Shown piece by piece: positions 1 through 13,800 of a stretch of DNA of 64,000 nucleotides. Source of the DNA: Symsagittifera roscoffensis (taxonomy: Eukaryota; Xenacoelomorpha; Acoela; Convolutidae); assembly GCF_963678635.1 (NCBI RefSeq), contig NC_087065.1, forward strand, positions 31,998,373-32,062,372, in the 5' to 3' direction. The position numbers and the translations under genes were made by a program. The stretch's first letter is position 1. Every line of letters starts with the position of its first letter. The notes below the pieces were generated by a model. The model ran no database searches. It was not told the DNA's origin and saw only the letters and a program-made list of their open reading frames with translations.

Positions 1-1960
1 GCTTAAACGTGCGTTCAGGGCCTGAAATGCACGTTAATGAATGTCTCAAGTCTTCCCCACCATATTTTGATTTTAAATTTTTTTTTTTAAAGTTATTGGT
101 TTTTTTTAATCAAAATGAGGGGGGAAAGACCTGAAACATGCATAAACGTGCGTTTCAGGCCTGAAACGCACGTTTATGCATGTTTCAGCTCTTTCTACAC
201 CATATTTTGATTAAAAAAACCAATTTGTAAGGAATTGGTTTCATTACCAAATTATGGCCGCGGAAGACCTGATACAATTAAACGTGCCTTTAAGGCTTTG
301 AAACGCACGTTTATGGCATGTCTCAGGTTTTCCCCCACCCAATTTTGACAATAAAACCAAATATAAATTAATTGGCGTTTTTATCAAAATATGATGACAG
401 AAGACCTGAGACATGCATAAATGTGCATTTCACGACCTGAACGCATGCTTATGCATGTCTCAGGTCTTTAGCCATCTTTTTTTGAATAACAAAAACTAAT
501 ACATAATTTCTCTGGTTTTTTATCAAAATGAGGTGGGAGAAGACCTGGAGACATTAATAAACGTGCGTTTCAGGGCCTGGAAACGCACGTTTATGCATGT
601 CTCAGGTCTTCCCCCACCATGTTTTGATAATAAAACCAAAAACTTTATAAATTAGTTTTATTATCAAAATATGCTGGGTGAAGACCTGAGTCATGCATAA
701 ACGTGCGTTTCAGGCCCTGAAACGCACGTTTATGCATGTCTCAGGTCTTCCCCACCATTTTTTGATAATAAAACTAATTTATAAAGTTTTTGTTTTTTTA
801 ATATCAAAATATGGTGGGGGAAGACCTGAGACATGCATAAACATGTGTTTCAGGGCCTGAAACGCACGTTTATGCATGTCTCAGATCTTCCCCACCATAT
901 TTTGATTTAAAAAAAAATTTAAAGTAACAGTTTTTTTGACCAATATTTGATGGGGGAAAAATTTCAAAAGGGAAAAATGGGGGGAAAATATGCTAGGAGA
1001 ACACCTGATATGCTTAAACGTGCCTTTAATGCTCTGAAACGCATGTTTATTCATGTGTGTCAGGTCTTCCCCCGCCCATTTTTGATGGAAAAAAACTAAT
1101 ACTTTATAATATGGCTTTTTTATCAAAAAAATGTGGGGGAAGACCTGAGACATGCATAAACGTAGATTTCAGGGCCTGAAACGCACGATTATGCAACTTT
1201 CAGGTCTCCCTACCAAATTTTGATAAAGATGGCAAATACTATTTAAATTGGTTTTTTAAACAAAATATCGTGGGGCAAGACCTGAAACATGCTTAAACGT
1301 GCGTTTCAGGGCCTGAAATGCACGTTTATGAATGTCTCAAGTCTTCCCCACCATATTTTGATTTTAAATTTTTTTTTTAAAGTTATTGGTTTTTTTAATC
1401 AAAATGAGGGGGGAAAGACCTGAAACATGCATAAACGTGCGTTTCAGGCCCTGAAACGCACGTTTATGCATGTTTCAGCTCTTTCTACACCCTATTTTGA
1501 TTAAAAAACCAATTTGTAAGAAATTGGTTTCATTACCAAATTATGGCCGCGGAAGACTTGATACAATTAAACGTGCCTTTAAGGCTTTGAAACGCACGTT
1601 TATGCATGTCTCAGGTCTTCCCCTACCCAATTTTGACAATAAAACCAAATTATAAATTAATTGGCGTTTTTATCAAAATATGGTGACGGAAGACCTGAGA
1701 CATGCATAAATGTGCATTTCACGACCTGAACGCATGCTTATGCATGTCTCAGGTCTTTAGCCATCTTTTTTTGAATAACAAAAACTAATATTTAAATTCT
1801 CTGGTTTTTTATCAAAATGAGGTGGGAGAAGACCTGAGACATTAATAAACGTGAGTTTCAGGGCCTGAAACGCACGTTTATGCATGTCTCAGATCTTCCC
1901 CACCATATTTTGATTTTAAAAAAATTTAAAGTAACAGTTTTTTTAATCGATATTTGATGG
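1..1960. repeat. 1.29-kb higher-order direct repeat in satellite
   Basis: Positions 1-960 recur at 1291-1960 with an offset of 1290 bp at the start. The second copy lacks about 300 bp of the first (roughly 600-890). A third, more diverged start of the same unit lies near 2488. Variants specific to this unit, such as ATTATGGCCGCGGAAGAC and TTTCAGCTCTTTCTACACC, are shared by the copies, which shows duplication of a multi-monomer block and not independent drift. Confidence 0.85.
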
Positions 1961-2949
1961 GGGAAAAATTTATGCATGTCTCAGGTCCTCCCCATCATTT
2001 TTTGATTTTTAAAAAACCATTTACTTTATAAAATTGTTTTTTTAAGTCAAAATATGGCGGGGTAGACCTGATATTTGCCTAATCGTGCGTTTCAGGCTCT
2101 GAAACGTAAGTTTATGCATGTTTCAGGTCTTCCCCCACCTTATTTTGATGAAAAAAAAGACAATTTTAAATTATTAGTTTTTTTCGATCAAAATTGGGTG
2201 GGGGAAGACCTGACACATGCATAAACGTGCGTTTCAAAGCCTTTAAGGCACGTTTAACCATATCAGGTCTTCCGCTACCATATTTTGGTAATAAAACCAA
2301 ATACTTTACAAGTTTTATCAAAAAAACGTGGGGGAAGACCTGAGACATGCATAAACGTACATTTCAGGGCCTGAAATGCACGATTATGCATTTACAGGTC
2401 TCCCTACCAAATTTTGATAGAAAGGGCAAATACTTTATAAGTTAGTTTTTTTTATCAAAATATTGTGGGGCAAGACCTGAGACATGCTTAAACGTGCGTT
2501 TCAGGGCCAGAAATGCACGTTTATGAATGTCTCAAGTCTTCCCCACCAAATTTTGATTTTAAAATTTTTTTATAAAGTTATTGGTTTTTATTTTATCAAA
2601 ATGAGGTGGGAAAGACCTGAAACATGCATAAACGTGCGTTTCAGGCCCTGAAACGCACGTTTATGCATGTTTCAGGTCTTTCTCTACCATATTTTGATTA
2701 AAAAACCAATTGTAAGTAATTGGTTTTATTACCAAATTATGGCCGTGGAAGACCTGATATAATTAAACGTGCCTTTAAGGCTCTAAAACGCACGTTTATG
2801 CATGTGTCTCAGGTCTTCCCCCACCCAATTTTGACAGAAAAAACTAATACCCTAAAAATTGTTTTTTTTTAACCAAAATAAGGTGGAGGAAGACCTGAGA
2901 CATGCATAAATTCTTCCCCCATCAAACTTTGATTAAAAAAATATTACTT

Positions 2950-5900
2950 TATAATTTTTTTTAAATCAAAATATGGTGGGCAAAGACCGGAGACATGCAT
3001 AAACGTGCTTTTCAGGTTGTGAAACACACGTTTATTTATGTCTCAGAACTTCCCCCACCATATTTCGATAATAAAAATAGTTTCATAAGGTAATTGGCTT
3101 TTATTATCTAAATATGGTTGCGGAAGACCTGAGACATGCACAAACGTGCATTTTACGCCCTGAAACGCACGTTTATGCATGTCTCAGGTCTTCCCCCACT
3201 TTTTTTGATTTAAAAAAACCAATTTATAAAGTATTGGTTTTTTTATCAAAACATGGTGGGGGAAGACCTGAGACATGCATAAACGTGCGTTTCAGGCTCT
3301 GAAACGCACGTTTATGCATGTCTCATGTCTTGCCACACCATATTACGATTTTAAAAGAAAAACAATTCATAAATATTTGGTTTTCTTATCAAAATATGGT
3401 TGGGGAAGACCTGAGACACGCCTAAACGTGCGTTTCAAGCACTGGAACGCACGTTTATGCATAGCTTAGGCCCTTCCCCGCCATTTTTTGTTAGAAAAAA
3501 CTCATTACTTTATAGTTTAGTTTTTAAATCAAAATACGATGGGGGAAGACTTGAGACATGCATAAACGTGCGTTTCAGGCCCTGAAACGCACGTTTATGC
3601 AAGTCTCAGGTCTTCCCCCAACATACTTAGATAAAAAAATCAAATACTTTATAAATGTTTTTTTTTTAAATCAAAACATGATGGGGGAAGACCTGAGACA
3701 TGCATGAACGTGCTTTTCAGGTTGTTAAACACACGTTATTTTATGTATCAGGTCTTGTTTTGATAATAAAACCAATTTTTAAAGTAATTTGCTTGTTAAA
3801 ATCAAAATATAGTGACGCATGACCTGAGACACGCATAAACGTGCCTTTCACGCCGTGAAACGCACGTTTATGCATGTCTCAGGTCTTCCCTCGCCTTTTT
3901 TAAATTAAAAAACCAATTTATGAAGTTTTGGTTTTTTATCAAAATACGGTGGGGAAGACGTGAGACATGCAAAAACGTGCGTTTCAGGCCCTGAAACGCA
4001 CGTTAATGCATGTATCATGTCTTCCCCAACCATATAAGGAATTTGAAAAAAAAATTCATAAAGTATTTGGTTTTCTTATCAAAATATGATTGTGGAAGAC
4101 CTGAGACACGCATAAACGTGTGTTTCAGGCTCTGAAACGTACGTTTATGCATGTATCATGTCTTCCGCCACAATATTATGAATTTGAAAAAAAAATCATA
4201 AAGTATTTGGTTTTCTTATCAAAATATGATTGGGGAAGACCTGAGACACGCATAAACGTGTGTTTCAGGCTCTGAAACGTACGTTTATGCATGTCTCAGG
4301 ACCTTACCCCGCCATTGATTGATAGAAAAAACTCATTACTTTACAACTTAGTTTTTTAAATCAAAATATGGTGAGCGAAGACCTGAGACATGCATAAACG
4401 TGCGTTTCAGGCCCTGAAACGCACGTTTATGCATGTCTCAGGTCTTCTTCAACCATATTTTGACTAAACAAAAAACTTTTATAAAGTAATTGGTTTGTTA
4501 AATCAAAATATGGTTGAAGAAGATCTGAGACATGCATAAACGTGCGTTTCAGGCCCTGAAACGCACGTTTATGCATGTCTCAGGTCTTCCCCCAGCATAT
4601 TTTGATACTAAAACCAAAAACTTTATAAATTAGTTTTATTATCAAAATATGCTGGGGGAAGACCTGAGACATGCATAAACGTGCGTTTCAGGCCCTTTTA
4701 AGTTGCATATCTCAGGTCTTATCCCACCATATTTGATATAAACTCTTTTTGAATCAAAATAACGTTTATGCATTAAAAAAATTATTTTATAAAGTCTTTG
4801 GTTTTCTTATCAATATATGGTGAGAGAAGACATGAGTTATTCATAAACGTGCGTTTCAGTGCTTGAAACGCACATTTATGCAAGTCTCAGGTCTTCCCCC
4901 AGCATATTTTGATAATCAAACCAAAAATTTTATAAATTAGTTTTTTTTATCAAAATATGCCTGGGGAAGACCTGAGACAAGCATAAACGTGCGTTTCAGG
5001 CCCTTTTAAATTGCATATCTCAGGTCTTCTCTCACCATATTTGATATAAACTCTTTTTGAATCAAAATAACGTTTATGCAATAAAAAAATTATTTTATAA
5101 AGTCTTTGGTTTTCTTATCAATATATGGTGAGAGAAGACATGAGTTATTCATAAACGTGCGTTTCAGTGCTTGAAACGCACATTTATGCAAGTCTCAGGT
5201 CTTCCCCCATCTTATTTTGATAATAAAACCAAAAACTTTATAAATTAGTTTTATTATCAAAATATGCTGGGGGAAGACCTGAGACATGCATAAACGTGCG
5301 TTTCAGGCCCTTTTAAATTGCATATCTCAGGTCTTCTCCCACCATATTTGATATAAACTTTTTTTAAAGCAAAATAACGTTTATGCATTAAAAAAATTAT
5401 TTTATAAAGTCTTTGGTTTTCATATTTATTTATAAAACAGGCAAATATTTTTTAAGTTGGTTTTTTAATCAAAATATTGTGGGACGTTTATGCATGTTTC
5501 AACTCTTCCTCCACAATATTTTAAATAAAAACCAATTTGTAAATTAATTGGTTTTTTATCAAAATATGGTAGTGAAAACCTGATATGCTTAAACGTGCCT
5601 TTAAGGCTCTGAAACGCACGTTTATGCATGTGTCTCAGGTCTTCCCCCACCCAATTTTGATAGAAAAAAACTATTACTTTATAAACTGGTTTCATCAAAA
5701 TAAGGTGGGGGAAGAATTGAGACATGCATAAACGTGCGTTTCAGGGCCTGAAATGCACGTTTATGCCTATTTCAGGTCTTCCTGCACCATGTTTTGATTA
5801 AAAAACCAATTTGTAAAGTAATTGTTTTTTTGAAAACAAAATATAGTGGAGGAAGACCTGATATGCTTAAACGTGCCTTTAAGGCTCTAAAACGCACGTT

Positions 5901-7400
5901 TATGCATGTGTCTCAGGTCTTCCCCCACCCAATTTTGACAGAAAAAACTAATACTCTATAAATTGTTTTTTTTTAAACAAAATAAGGTGGGGGAAGACAT
6001 TAGACATGCATAAATTCTTCCCCCATCAAATTTTGATTAAAAAAATATTACTTTATAATTTTTTAAATCAAAACATGGTGGGCAAAGACCGGAGACATGC
6101 ATAAACGTGCTTTTCAGGTTGTGAAACACACGTTTATTTTTGTCTCAGAACTTCCCCCACCATATTTCGATAATAAAACAATTTAATAAGGTAATTGGCT
6201 TTTATTATCTAAATATAGTGGCGGAAGACCTGAGACATGCACAAACGTGCATTTTACGCCCTGAAACGCACGTTTATACATGTCTCAGGTCTTCCCCCAC
6301 TTTTTTTGATTTAAAAAAACCGATTTATAAAGTATTGGTTTTTTTTATCAAAACATGGTGGGGGAAGACCTGAGACATGCATAAACGTGCGTTTCAGGCT
6401 CTGAAACGCACGTTTATGCATGTCTCATGTCTTGCCCCACCATATTACGATTTTAAAAGAAAAACAATTCATAAAATATTTGGTTTTCTTATCAAAATAT
6501 GGTTGGGGAAGGCCTGAGACACGCCTAAACGTGCGTTTCACGCTCTGGAACGCACGTTTATGCATAGCTCAGGCCCTTACCCGCCATATTTTGTTTAAGA
6601 AAACTCATTAATTTATAGTTTAGTTTTTAAATCAAAATATGGTGGGGGAAGACTTGAGACATGCATAAACGTGCGTTTCAGGCCCTGAAACGCAGGTTTA
6701 TGCAAGTCTCAGGCCTTCCCACAACATACTTAGATTAAAAAAATCAAATACTTTATAAATATTTTTTTAAAATAAAAACATGATGGGGTAAGACCTCAGA
6801 CATGCATGAACGTGCTTTTCAGGTTGTTAAACACACGTTTATTTATGTCTCAGGTCTTGTTTTGATAATAAAACCAATTTTTAAAGTAATTTGCTTGTTA
6901 AAATCAAAATATGGTGACGCATTACCTGAGACACGCATAAACGTGCCTTTCACGCCGTGAAACGCACTTTTATGCATGTCTCAGGTCTTCCCTCGCCTTT
7001 TTTAAATTAAAAAACCAATTTATGAAGTTTTGGTTTTTTATCAAAATACGGTGGGGAAGACCTGAGACATGCAAAAACGTGCGTTTCAGGCCCTGAAACG
7101 CACGTTAATGCATGTATCATGTCTTCCCCCACCATATAAAGAATTTGAAAAAAAAAATTCATAAAGTATTTGGTTTTCTTATCAAAATATGATTGGGGAA
7201 GACCTGAGACACGCAAAAACGTGTGTTTCAGGCTCTGAAACGTACGTTTATGCATGTATCATGTCTTCCGCCACCATATTATGAATTTGAAAAAAAAATT
7301 CATAAAGTATTTTGTTTTTTTATCAAAATATGATTGGGGAAGACCTGAGACACGCATAAACGTGTGTTTCAGGCTCTGAAACGTACGTTCATGCATGTAT
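2950..7400. repeat. ~3.1-kb segmental duplication inside satellite
   Basis: The run 2950-4300 is repeated at about 6050-7400, offset ~3110 bp. Unit-specific variants such as GACCGGAGACATGCATAAAC, GAACTTCCCCCACCATATTT and CTCATGTCTTGCC occur in the same order in both. Small indels and substitutions separate the copies, so the duplication is not recent. Confidence 0.8.
4587..5425. repeat. Three composite units of ~305 bp with an interrupted dyad
   Basis: Three tandem composite units begin near 4587, 4900 and 5208. Each contains a full spacer dyad, then a monomer whose right arm is lost after GTTTCAGGCCCTTTTAA, then a short CATATCTCAGGTCTT fragment and an ATAACGTTTATGCA fragment before a normal monomer resumes. 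The same rearranged junction in every unit means one rearranged monomer pair was amplified as a block. Confidence 0.8.
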
Positions 7401-10400
7401 CATGTCTTCCCCCGCCATATTATGAATTTGAAAAAAAAAATTCATAAAAAATTTGGTTTTCTTATCAAAATATGATTGGAGAACACCTGAGACACGCATA
7501 AACGTGTGTTTCAGGCTCTGAAACGTACGTTTATGCATGTCGCAGGCACTTACCCCGCCATTGTTTGATATAAAAAACTCATTACTTTATAACTTAGTTT
7601 TTTAAATCAAAATATGGTGAGGGAAGACCTGAGACATGCATAAACGTGCGTTTCAGGCCCTGAAACGCACGTTAATGCATGTATCATGTCTTCCCCCACC
7701 ATATAAAGAATTTGAAAAAAAAAATTCATAAAGTTTTTGGTTTTCTTATCAAAATATGATGGGGGAAGACCTGAGACACGCATAAACGTGTGTTTCAGGC
7801 TCTGAAACGTACGTTTATGCATGTATCATGTCTTCCGCCACCATATTATGAATTTGAAGAAAAAAAATTCATAAAGTATTTGGTTTTCTTATCAAAATAT
7901 GATTGGGGAAGATCTGAGACATGCATAAACGTGTGTTTCAGGCTCTGAAACGTACGTTTATGCATGTATCATGTCTTCCGCCACCATATTATGAATTTGA
8001 AGAAAAAAAAATCATAAAGTATTTTGTTTTCTTATCAAAATATGATTGGGGAAGACCTGAGACACGCATAAACGTGTGTTTCAGGCTCTGAAACGTACGT
8101 TTATGCATGTCGCAGGCACATACCCCGCCATTGTTTGATAGAAAAAACTCATTACTTTATAACTTAGTTTTTTAAATCAAAATATGGTGAGGGAAGACCT
8201 GAGACATGCATAAACGTGCATTTCAGGCCCTGAAACGCACGTTAATGCATGTATCATGTCTTCCCCCACCATATAAAGAATTTGAAAGAAATAATTCATA
8301 AAGTATTTGGTTTTCTTATCAAAATATGATTGGGGAAGACCTGAGACACGCATAAACGTGTGTTTCAGGCTCTGAAACGTACGTTTATGCATGTCGCAGG
8401 CACTTACCCCGCCATTGTTTGATAGAAAAAACTCATTACTTTATAACTTAGTTTTTTAAATCAAAATATGGTGAGGGAAGACCTGAGACATGCATAAACG
8501 TGCGTTTCAGGCCCTGAAACGCACGTTAATGCATGTATCATGTCTTCCCCCACCATATAAAGAATTTGAAAAAAAAAATTCATAAAGTATTTGGTTTTCT
8601 TATCAAAATATGATGGGGGAAGACCTGAGACACGCATAAACGTGTGTTTCAGGCTCTGAAACGTACGTTTATGCATGTATCATGTCTTCCGCCACCATAT
8701 TATGAATTTGAAGAAAAAAAATTCATAAAGTATTTGGTTTTCTTATCAAAATATGATTGGGGAAGACCTGAGACATGCATAAACGTGTGTTTCAGGCTCT
8801 GAAACGTACGTTTATGCATGTATCATGTCTTCCGCCACCATATTATGAATTTGAAGAAAAAAAATTCATAAAGTATTTTGTTTTCTTATCAAAATATGAT
8901 TGGGGAAGACCTGAGACACGCATAAACGTGTGTTTCAGGCTCTGAAACGTACGTTTATGCATGTCGCAGGCACATACCCCGCCATTGTTTGATAGAAAAA
9001 ACTCATTACTTTATAACTTAGTTTTTTAAATCAAAATATGGTGAGGGAAGACCTGAGACATGCATAAACGTGCATTTCAGGCCCTGAAACGCACGTTAAT
9101 GCATGTATCATGTCTTCCCCCACCATATAAAGAATTTGAAAGAAATAATTCATAAAGTATTTGGTTTTCTTACCAAAATATGATTGGGGAAGACCTGAGA
9201 CACGCATAAACGTGTGTTTCAGGCTCTGAAACGTACGTTTATGCATGTATCATGTCTTCCGCCACCATATTATGAATTTGAAGAAAAAAATTCATAAAGT
9301 ATTTTGTTTTCTTATCAAAATATGATTGGGGAAGACCTGAGACACGCATAAACGTGTGTTTCAGGCTCTGAAACGTACGTTTATGCATGTCGCAGGCACT
9401 TACCCCGCCTTGTTTGATAGAAAAAACTCATTACTTTATAACTTAGTTTTTTAAATCAAAATATGGTGAGGGAAGACCTGAGACATGCATAAACGTGCGT
9501 TTCAGGCCCTGAAACGCACGTTAATGCATGTATCATGTCTTACCCCACCATATAAAGAATTTGAAAAAAAAAATTCATAAAGTATTTGGTTTTCTTATCA
9601 AAATATGATTGGGGAAGACCTGAGACACGCATAAACGTGTGTTTCAGGCTCTGAAACGTACGTTTATGCATGTATCATGTCTTCCGCCACCATATTATGA
9701 ATTTGAAGAAAAAAAATTCATAAAGTATTTTGTTTTCTTATCAAAATATGATTGGGAAAGACCTGAGACACGCATAAACGTGTGTTTCAGGCTCTGAAAC
9801 GTACGTTTATGCATGTCGCAGGCACTTACCCCGCCATTGTTTGATAGAATAAACTCATTAGTTTATAACTTAGTTTTTTAAATCAAAATATGGTGAGGGA
9901 AGACCTGAGACATGCATAAACGTGCGTTTGAGGCCCTGAAACGCACGTTAATGCATGTATCATGTCTTCCCCCACCATATAAAGAATTCGAAAAAAAAAT
10001 TCATAAAGTATTTGGTTTTCTTATCAAAATATGATTGGGGAAGACCTGAGACACGCATAAACGTGTGTTTCAGGCTCTGAAACGTACGTTTATGCATGTA
10101 TCATGTCTTCCGCCACCATATTATGAATTTGAAGAAAAAAATTCATAAAGTATTTTGTTTTCTTATCAAAATATGATTGGGGAAGACCTGAGACACGCAT
10201 AAACGTGTGTTTCAGGCTCTGAAACGTACGTTTTTGCATGTCGCAGGCACTTACCCCGCCATTGTTTGATAGAAAAAACTCATTACTTTATAACTTAGTT
10301 TTTTAAATCAAAATATGGTGAGGGAAGACCTGAGACACGCATAAACAAGTGTTTCAGGCTCTGAAACGTACGTTTATGCATGTCGCAGGCACTTACCCCG

Positions 10401-10880
10401 CCATTTTTTGATAGAAAAAACTCATTACTTTATAACTTAGTTTTTTAAATCAAAATATGGTGAGGGAAGACCTGAGACATGCATAAACGTGCGTTTGAGG
10501 CCCTGAAACGCACGTTAATGCATGTATCATGTCTTCCCCCACCATATAAAGAATTCGAAAAAAAAAATTCATAAAGTATTTGGTTTTCTTATCAAAATAT
10601 GATTGGGGAAGACCTGAGACACGCATAAACGTGTGTTTCAGGCTCTGAAACGTACGTTTAAACATGTATCATGTCTTCCGCCACCATATTATGAATTTGA
10701 AGAAAAAAAATTCATAAAGTATTTTGTTTTCTTATCAAAATATGATTGGGGAAGACCTGAGACACGCATAAACGTGTGTTTCAGGCTCTGAAACGTACGT
10801 TTATGCATGTCGCAGGCACTTACCCCGCCATTGTTTGATAGAAAAAACTCATTACTTTATAACTTAGTTTTTTAAATCAA
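7400..10880. repeat. Higher-order repeat zone: 854-bp hexamers grading into ~426-bp trimers
   Basis: A marker monomer with CCGCCATTGTTTGATA lies near 7557, 8127, 8411, 8981, 9405, 9832, 10258 and 10827, with a variant at 10400. The intervals are about 570, 284, 570, 424, 427, 426, 142 and 427 bp, all multiples of ~142. Two successive 570+284 blocks form an 854-bp six-monomer unit (7557-8411 and 8411-9265), followed by three-monomer units. This pattern fits unequal exchange producing higher-order repeats. Confidence 0.9.
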
Positions 10881-13800
10881 AATATGGTTGAAGAAGATCG
10901 TTTATGCAACGCACGTTTATGCATGTCTCAGGTCTTCCCCCAGCTTATTTTGATAATAAAACCAAAAACTTTTTAAATTAGTTTTATTATCAAAAAATGC
11001 TGGGGAAGACCTGAGACATGCATAAACGTGCGTTTCAGGCCCTGAAACGCACGTTAATGCATGTATCATGTCTTCCCCCACCATATTATGAATTTGAAAA
11101 AAAAATTTCATGAGGTATTTGGTTTTCTTATCAAAACATGATTGGGGAAGACTTGAGACACGCATAAACGTGTGTTTCAGGCTCTGAAACGTACGTTTAT
11201 GCATGTTTCAGGCCCTTACTCCGCCATTGTTTGATAGAAAAAACTCATTACTTTATAACTTAGTTTTTTAAATCAAAATATGGTGAGGAAAGACCTGAGA
11301 CATGCATAAACGTGCATTTCAGGCCCTGAAACGCACGTTTATGCATGTCTCAGGTCTTCTTCAACCATATTTGACTAAACAAAAAACTTTTATAAGGTAA
11401 TTGGTTTTTTAAATCAAAATATGGCGGGGAAGACCTAAGACATGTTTAAACGTGCTTTTCAGGTTGTGATACACTTTTTTATTCTCGTCTCAGGTCTTCC
11501 CCCACCATATTTTGATAATAAAACCAATTTATAAAGTAATTGTTTTTTTTTAATCAAAATATGGTGTGGAAGACCTGAGACATGTTAAAACGTGCGTTTC
11601 AGGCCCTGAAACGCACGTTTATGCATTTTTCATGTCTTTCCCCACCATATTATGATCTAAAAAAACCAATCAATACGTTTTCTTATCCAAATTTGGTTGG
11701 GGAAGACCTGAGTCACGCATAAACGTGCGTTTCAGGCTCTGAAACGTACGTTTATGCATGTCTCGGGCCCTTCCCCACCATATTTTGATAGAAAAAACTC
11801 TCGAAGTTCTTACTTTCGACTTTGGTTTTTTTCTTATCAAAATATGGTGAGGGAAGACCTGACACACGCATAATTGTGCGTTTCAGGCTATGAAACGCAC
11901 GTTTAAGCATGTTTCAGGTCCTTACCTCGCCATATTTTGATAATAAAACTAATTTATAAAGTATTTGGTTTTTTTATCAAAAGATGGTGAGGAATACCTG
12001 AGACATGCAAAAACGTGGGTTTCAGGCCCTGAAACGCACGTTAATGCATGTATCATGTCTTCCCCGCCATATTATGAATTTGAAAAAAAAATCATGAATT
12101 ATTTGGTTTTCTTATCAAAATATGATTGGGGAAGACCTGAGACACGCATAAACGTGCGTTTCAGGCTCTGAAACGTACGTTTATGCATGTCTCAGGCCCT
12201 TCCCCCGCCATATTTTGATAGAAAAAACTCATTACTTTATAACTTAGTTTTTTAAATCAAAATATGGTGGGGGATGACCTGAGACATGCATAGACGTGCG
12301 TTTGAGGCCCTGAAACGCACGTTTATGCATGTCTCAGGTCTTCTTCAACCATATTTTGACTAAACAAAAAACTTTTATAAAGTAATTGGTTTTTTAAATC
12401 AAAATATGGTGGGGGATGACCTGAGACATGCATAGACGTGCGTTTGAGGCCCTGAAACGCACGTTTATGCATGTCTCAGGTCCTTCCCTTGCCATATTTT
12501 GATTAAAAAAACTCTCGAATTTCTTACATTCGAATTTGGTTTTTTTCTTATCAAAATATGGTGAGGGAAGACCTGACACACGCATAATTGTGCGTTTCAG
12601 GCTATGAAACGCACGTTTATGCATGTCTCAGGTCTTCTTCAACCATATTTTGACTAAACAAAAAACTTTTATAAGGTAATTGGTTTTTTAAATCAAATAT
12701 GGCGGGGGAAGACCTGAGACATGCTTAAACGTGCTTTTCAGGTTGTGATACACTTTTTTTTCTCGTCTCAGGTCTTCCCCCACCAGATTTTGATTATAAA
12801 ACCAATTTATAAAGTAATTGTTTTTTTTATCAAAATATGGTGTGGAAGACCTGAGACATGATAAAACGTGCGTTTCAGGCCCTGAAACGCACGTTTATGC
12901 ATTTTCCATGTCTTTCCCCACCATATTATGATCTAAAAAAAACCAATCAATACGTTTTCCTATCAAAATTTGGTTGGGGAAGACCTGATACACGCATAAA
13001 CGTATGTTTATGCATGTCTCAGGCCCTTCCCCACCATATTTTGATAGAAAAAAGTCTCGAAATTCTTACTTTCCACTTTGGTTTTTTTCTTATCAAAATA
13101 TGGTGAGGGAAGACCTGACAAACGCATAATTGTGCGTTTCAGGCTATGAAACGCACGTTTATGCATGTTTCAGGTCCTTCCCTCGCCATAATTTGATTTA
13201 ACAACTGTCGAATTTCTTACTTTCGTATATGGTTTTTTTCTTATCAAAATATGGTGAGGGAAGACCTGAAACAAGTAATAATTGTGCGTTTCAGGCTAAT
13301 AAACGCACGTTTATGCAAGTTTCAGGTCTTTCTCAATCATGTTTTGACTTTAAAAAATAACGTTTTTAAAGTAATTGGTTTTTTCTAAATCAAAATTTGG
13401 TGGGGGAAGAATGAGACATGCTTAAACGTGCTTTTCAGGTTGTGAAACACACTTTTATTCTCGTCTCAGGTCTTTCCCCACCATGTTTTGTTAATAAAAT
13501 CCATTTTGAAAGTAATTGGCTTTTTAAATCAAAATATGGTGGCGGAAGGCCTGAAACATGCATGAACGTAAATTTCACAACCTGAAACGCACGTTAATTA
13601 AATCAAAATATGGTTGAAGAAGATCTGAGTCATGCATAAACGTGCGTTTCAGGCCCGGAAACGCACGTTTATGCATGTCTCAGGTCTTCCCCCAGCATAT
13701 TTTGATAATAAAACCAAAAACTTTTTAAATTAGTTTTATTATCAAAAAATGCTGGGGAAGACCTGAGACATGCATAAACGTGCGTTTCAGGCCCTGAAAC

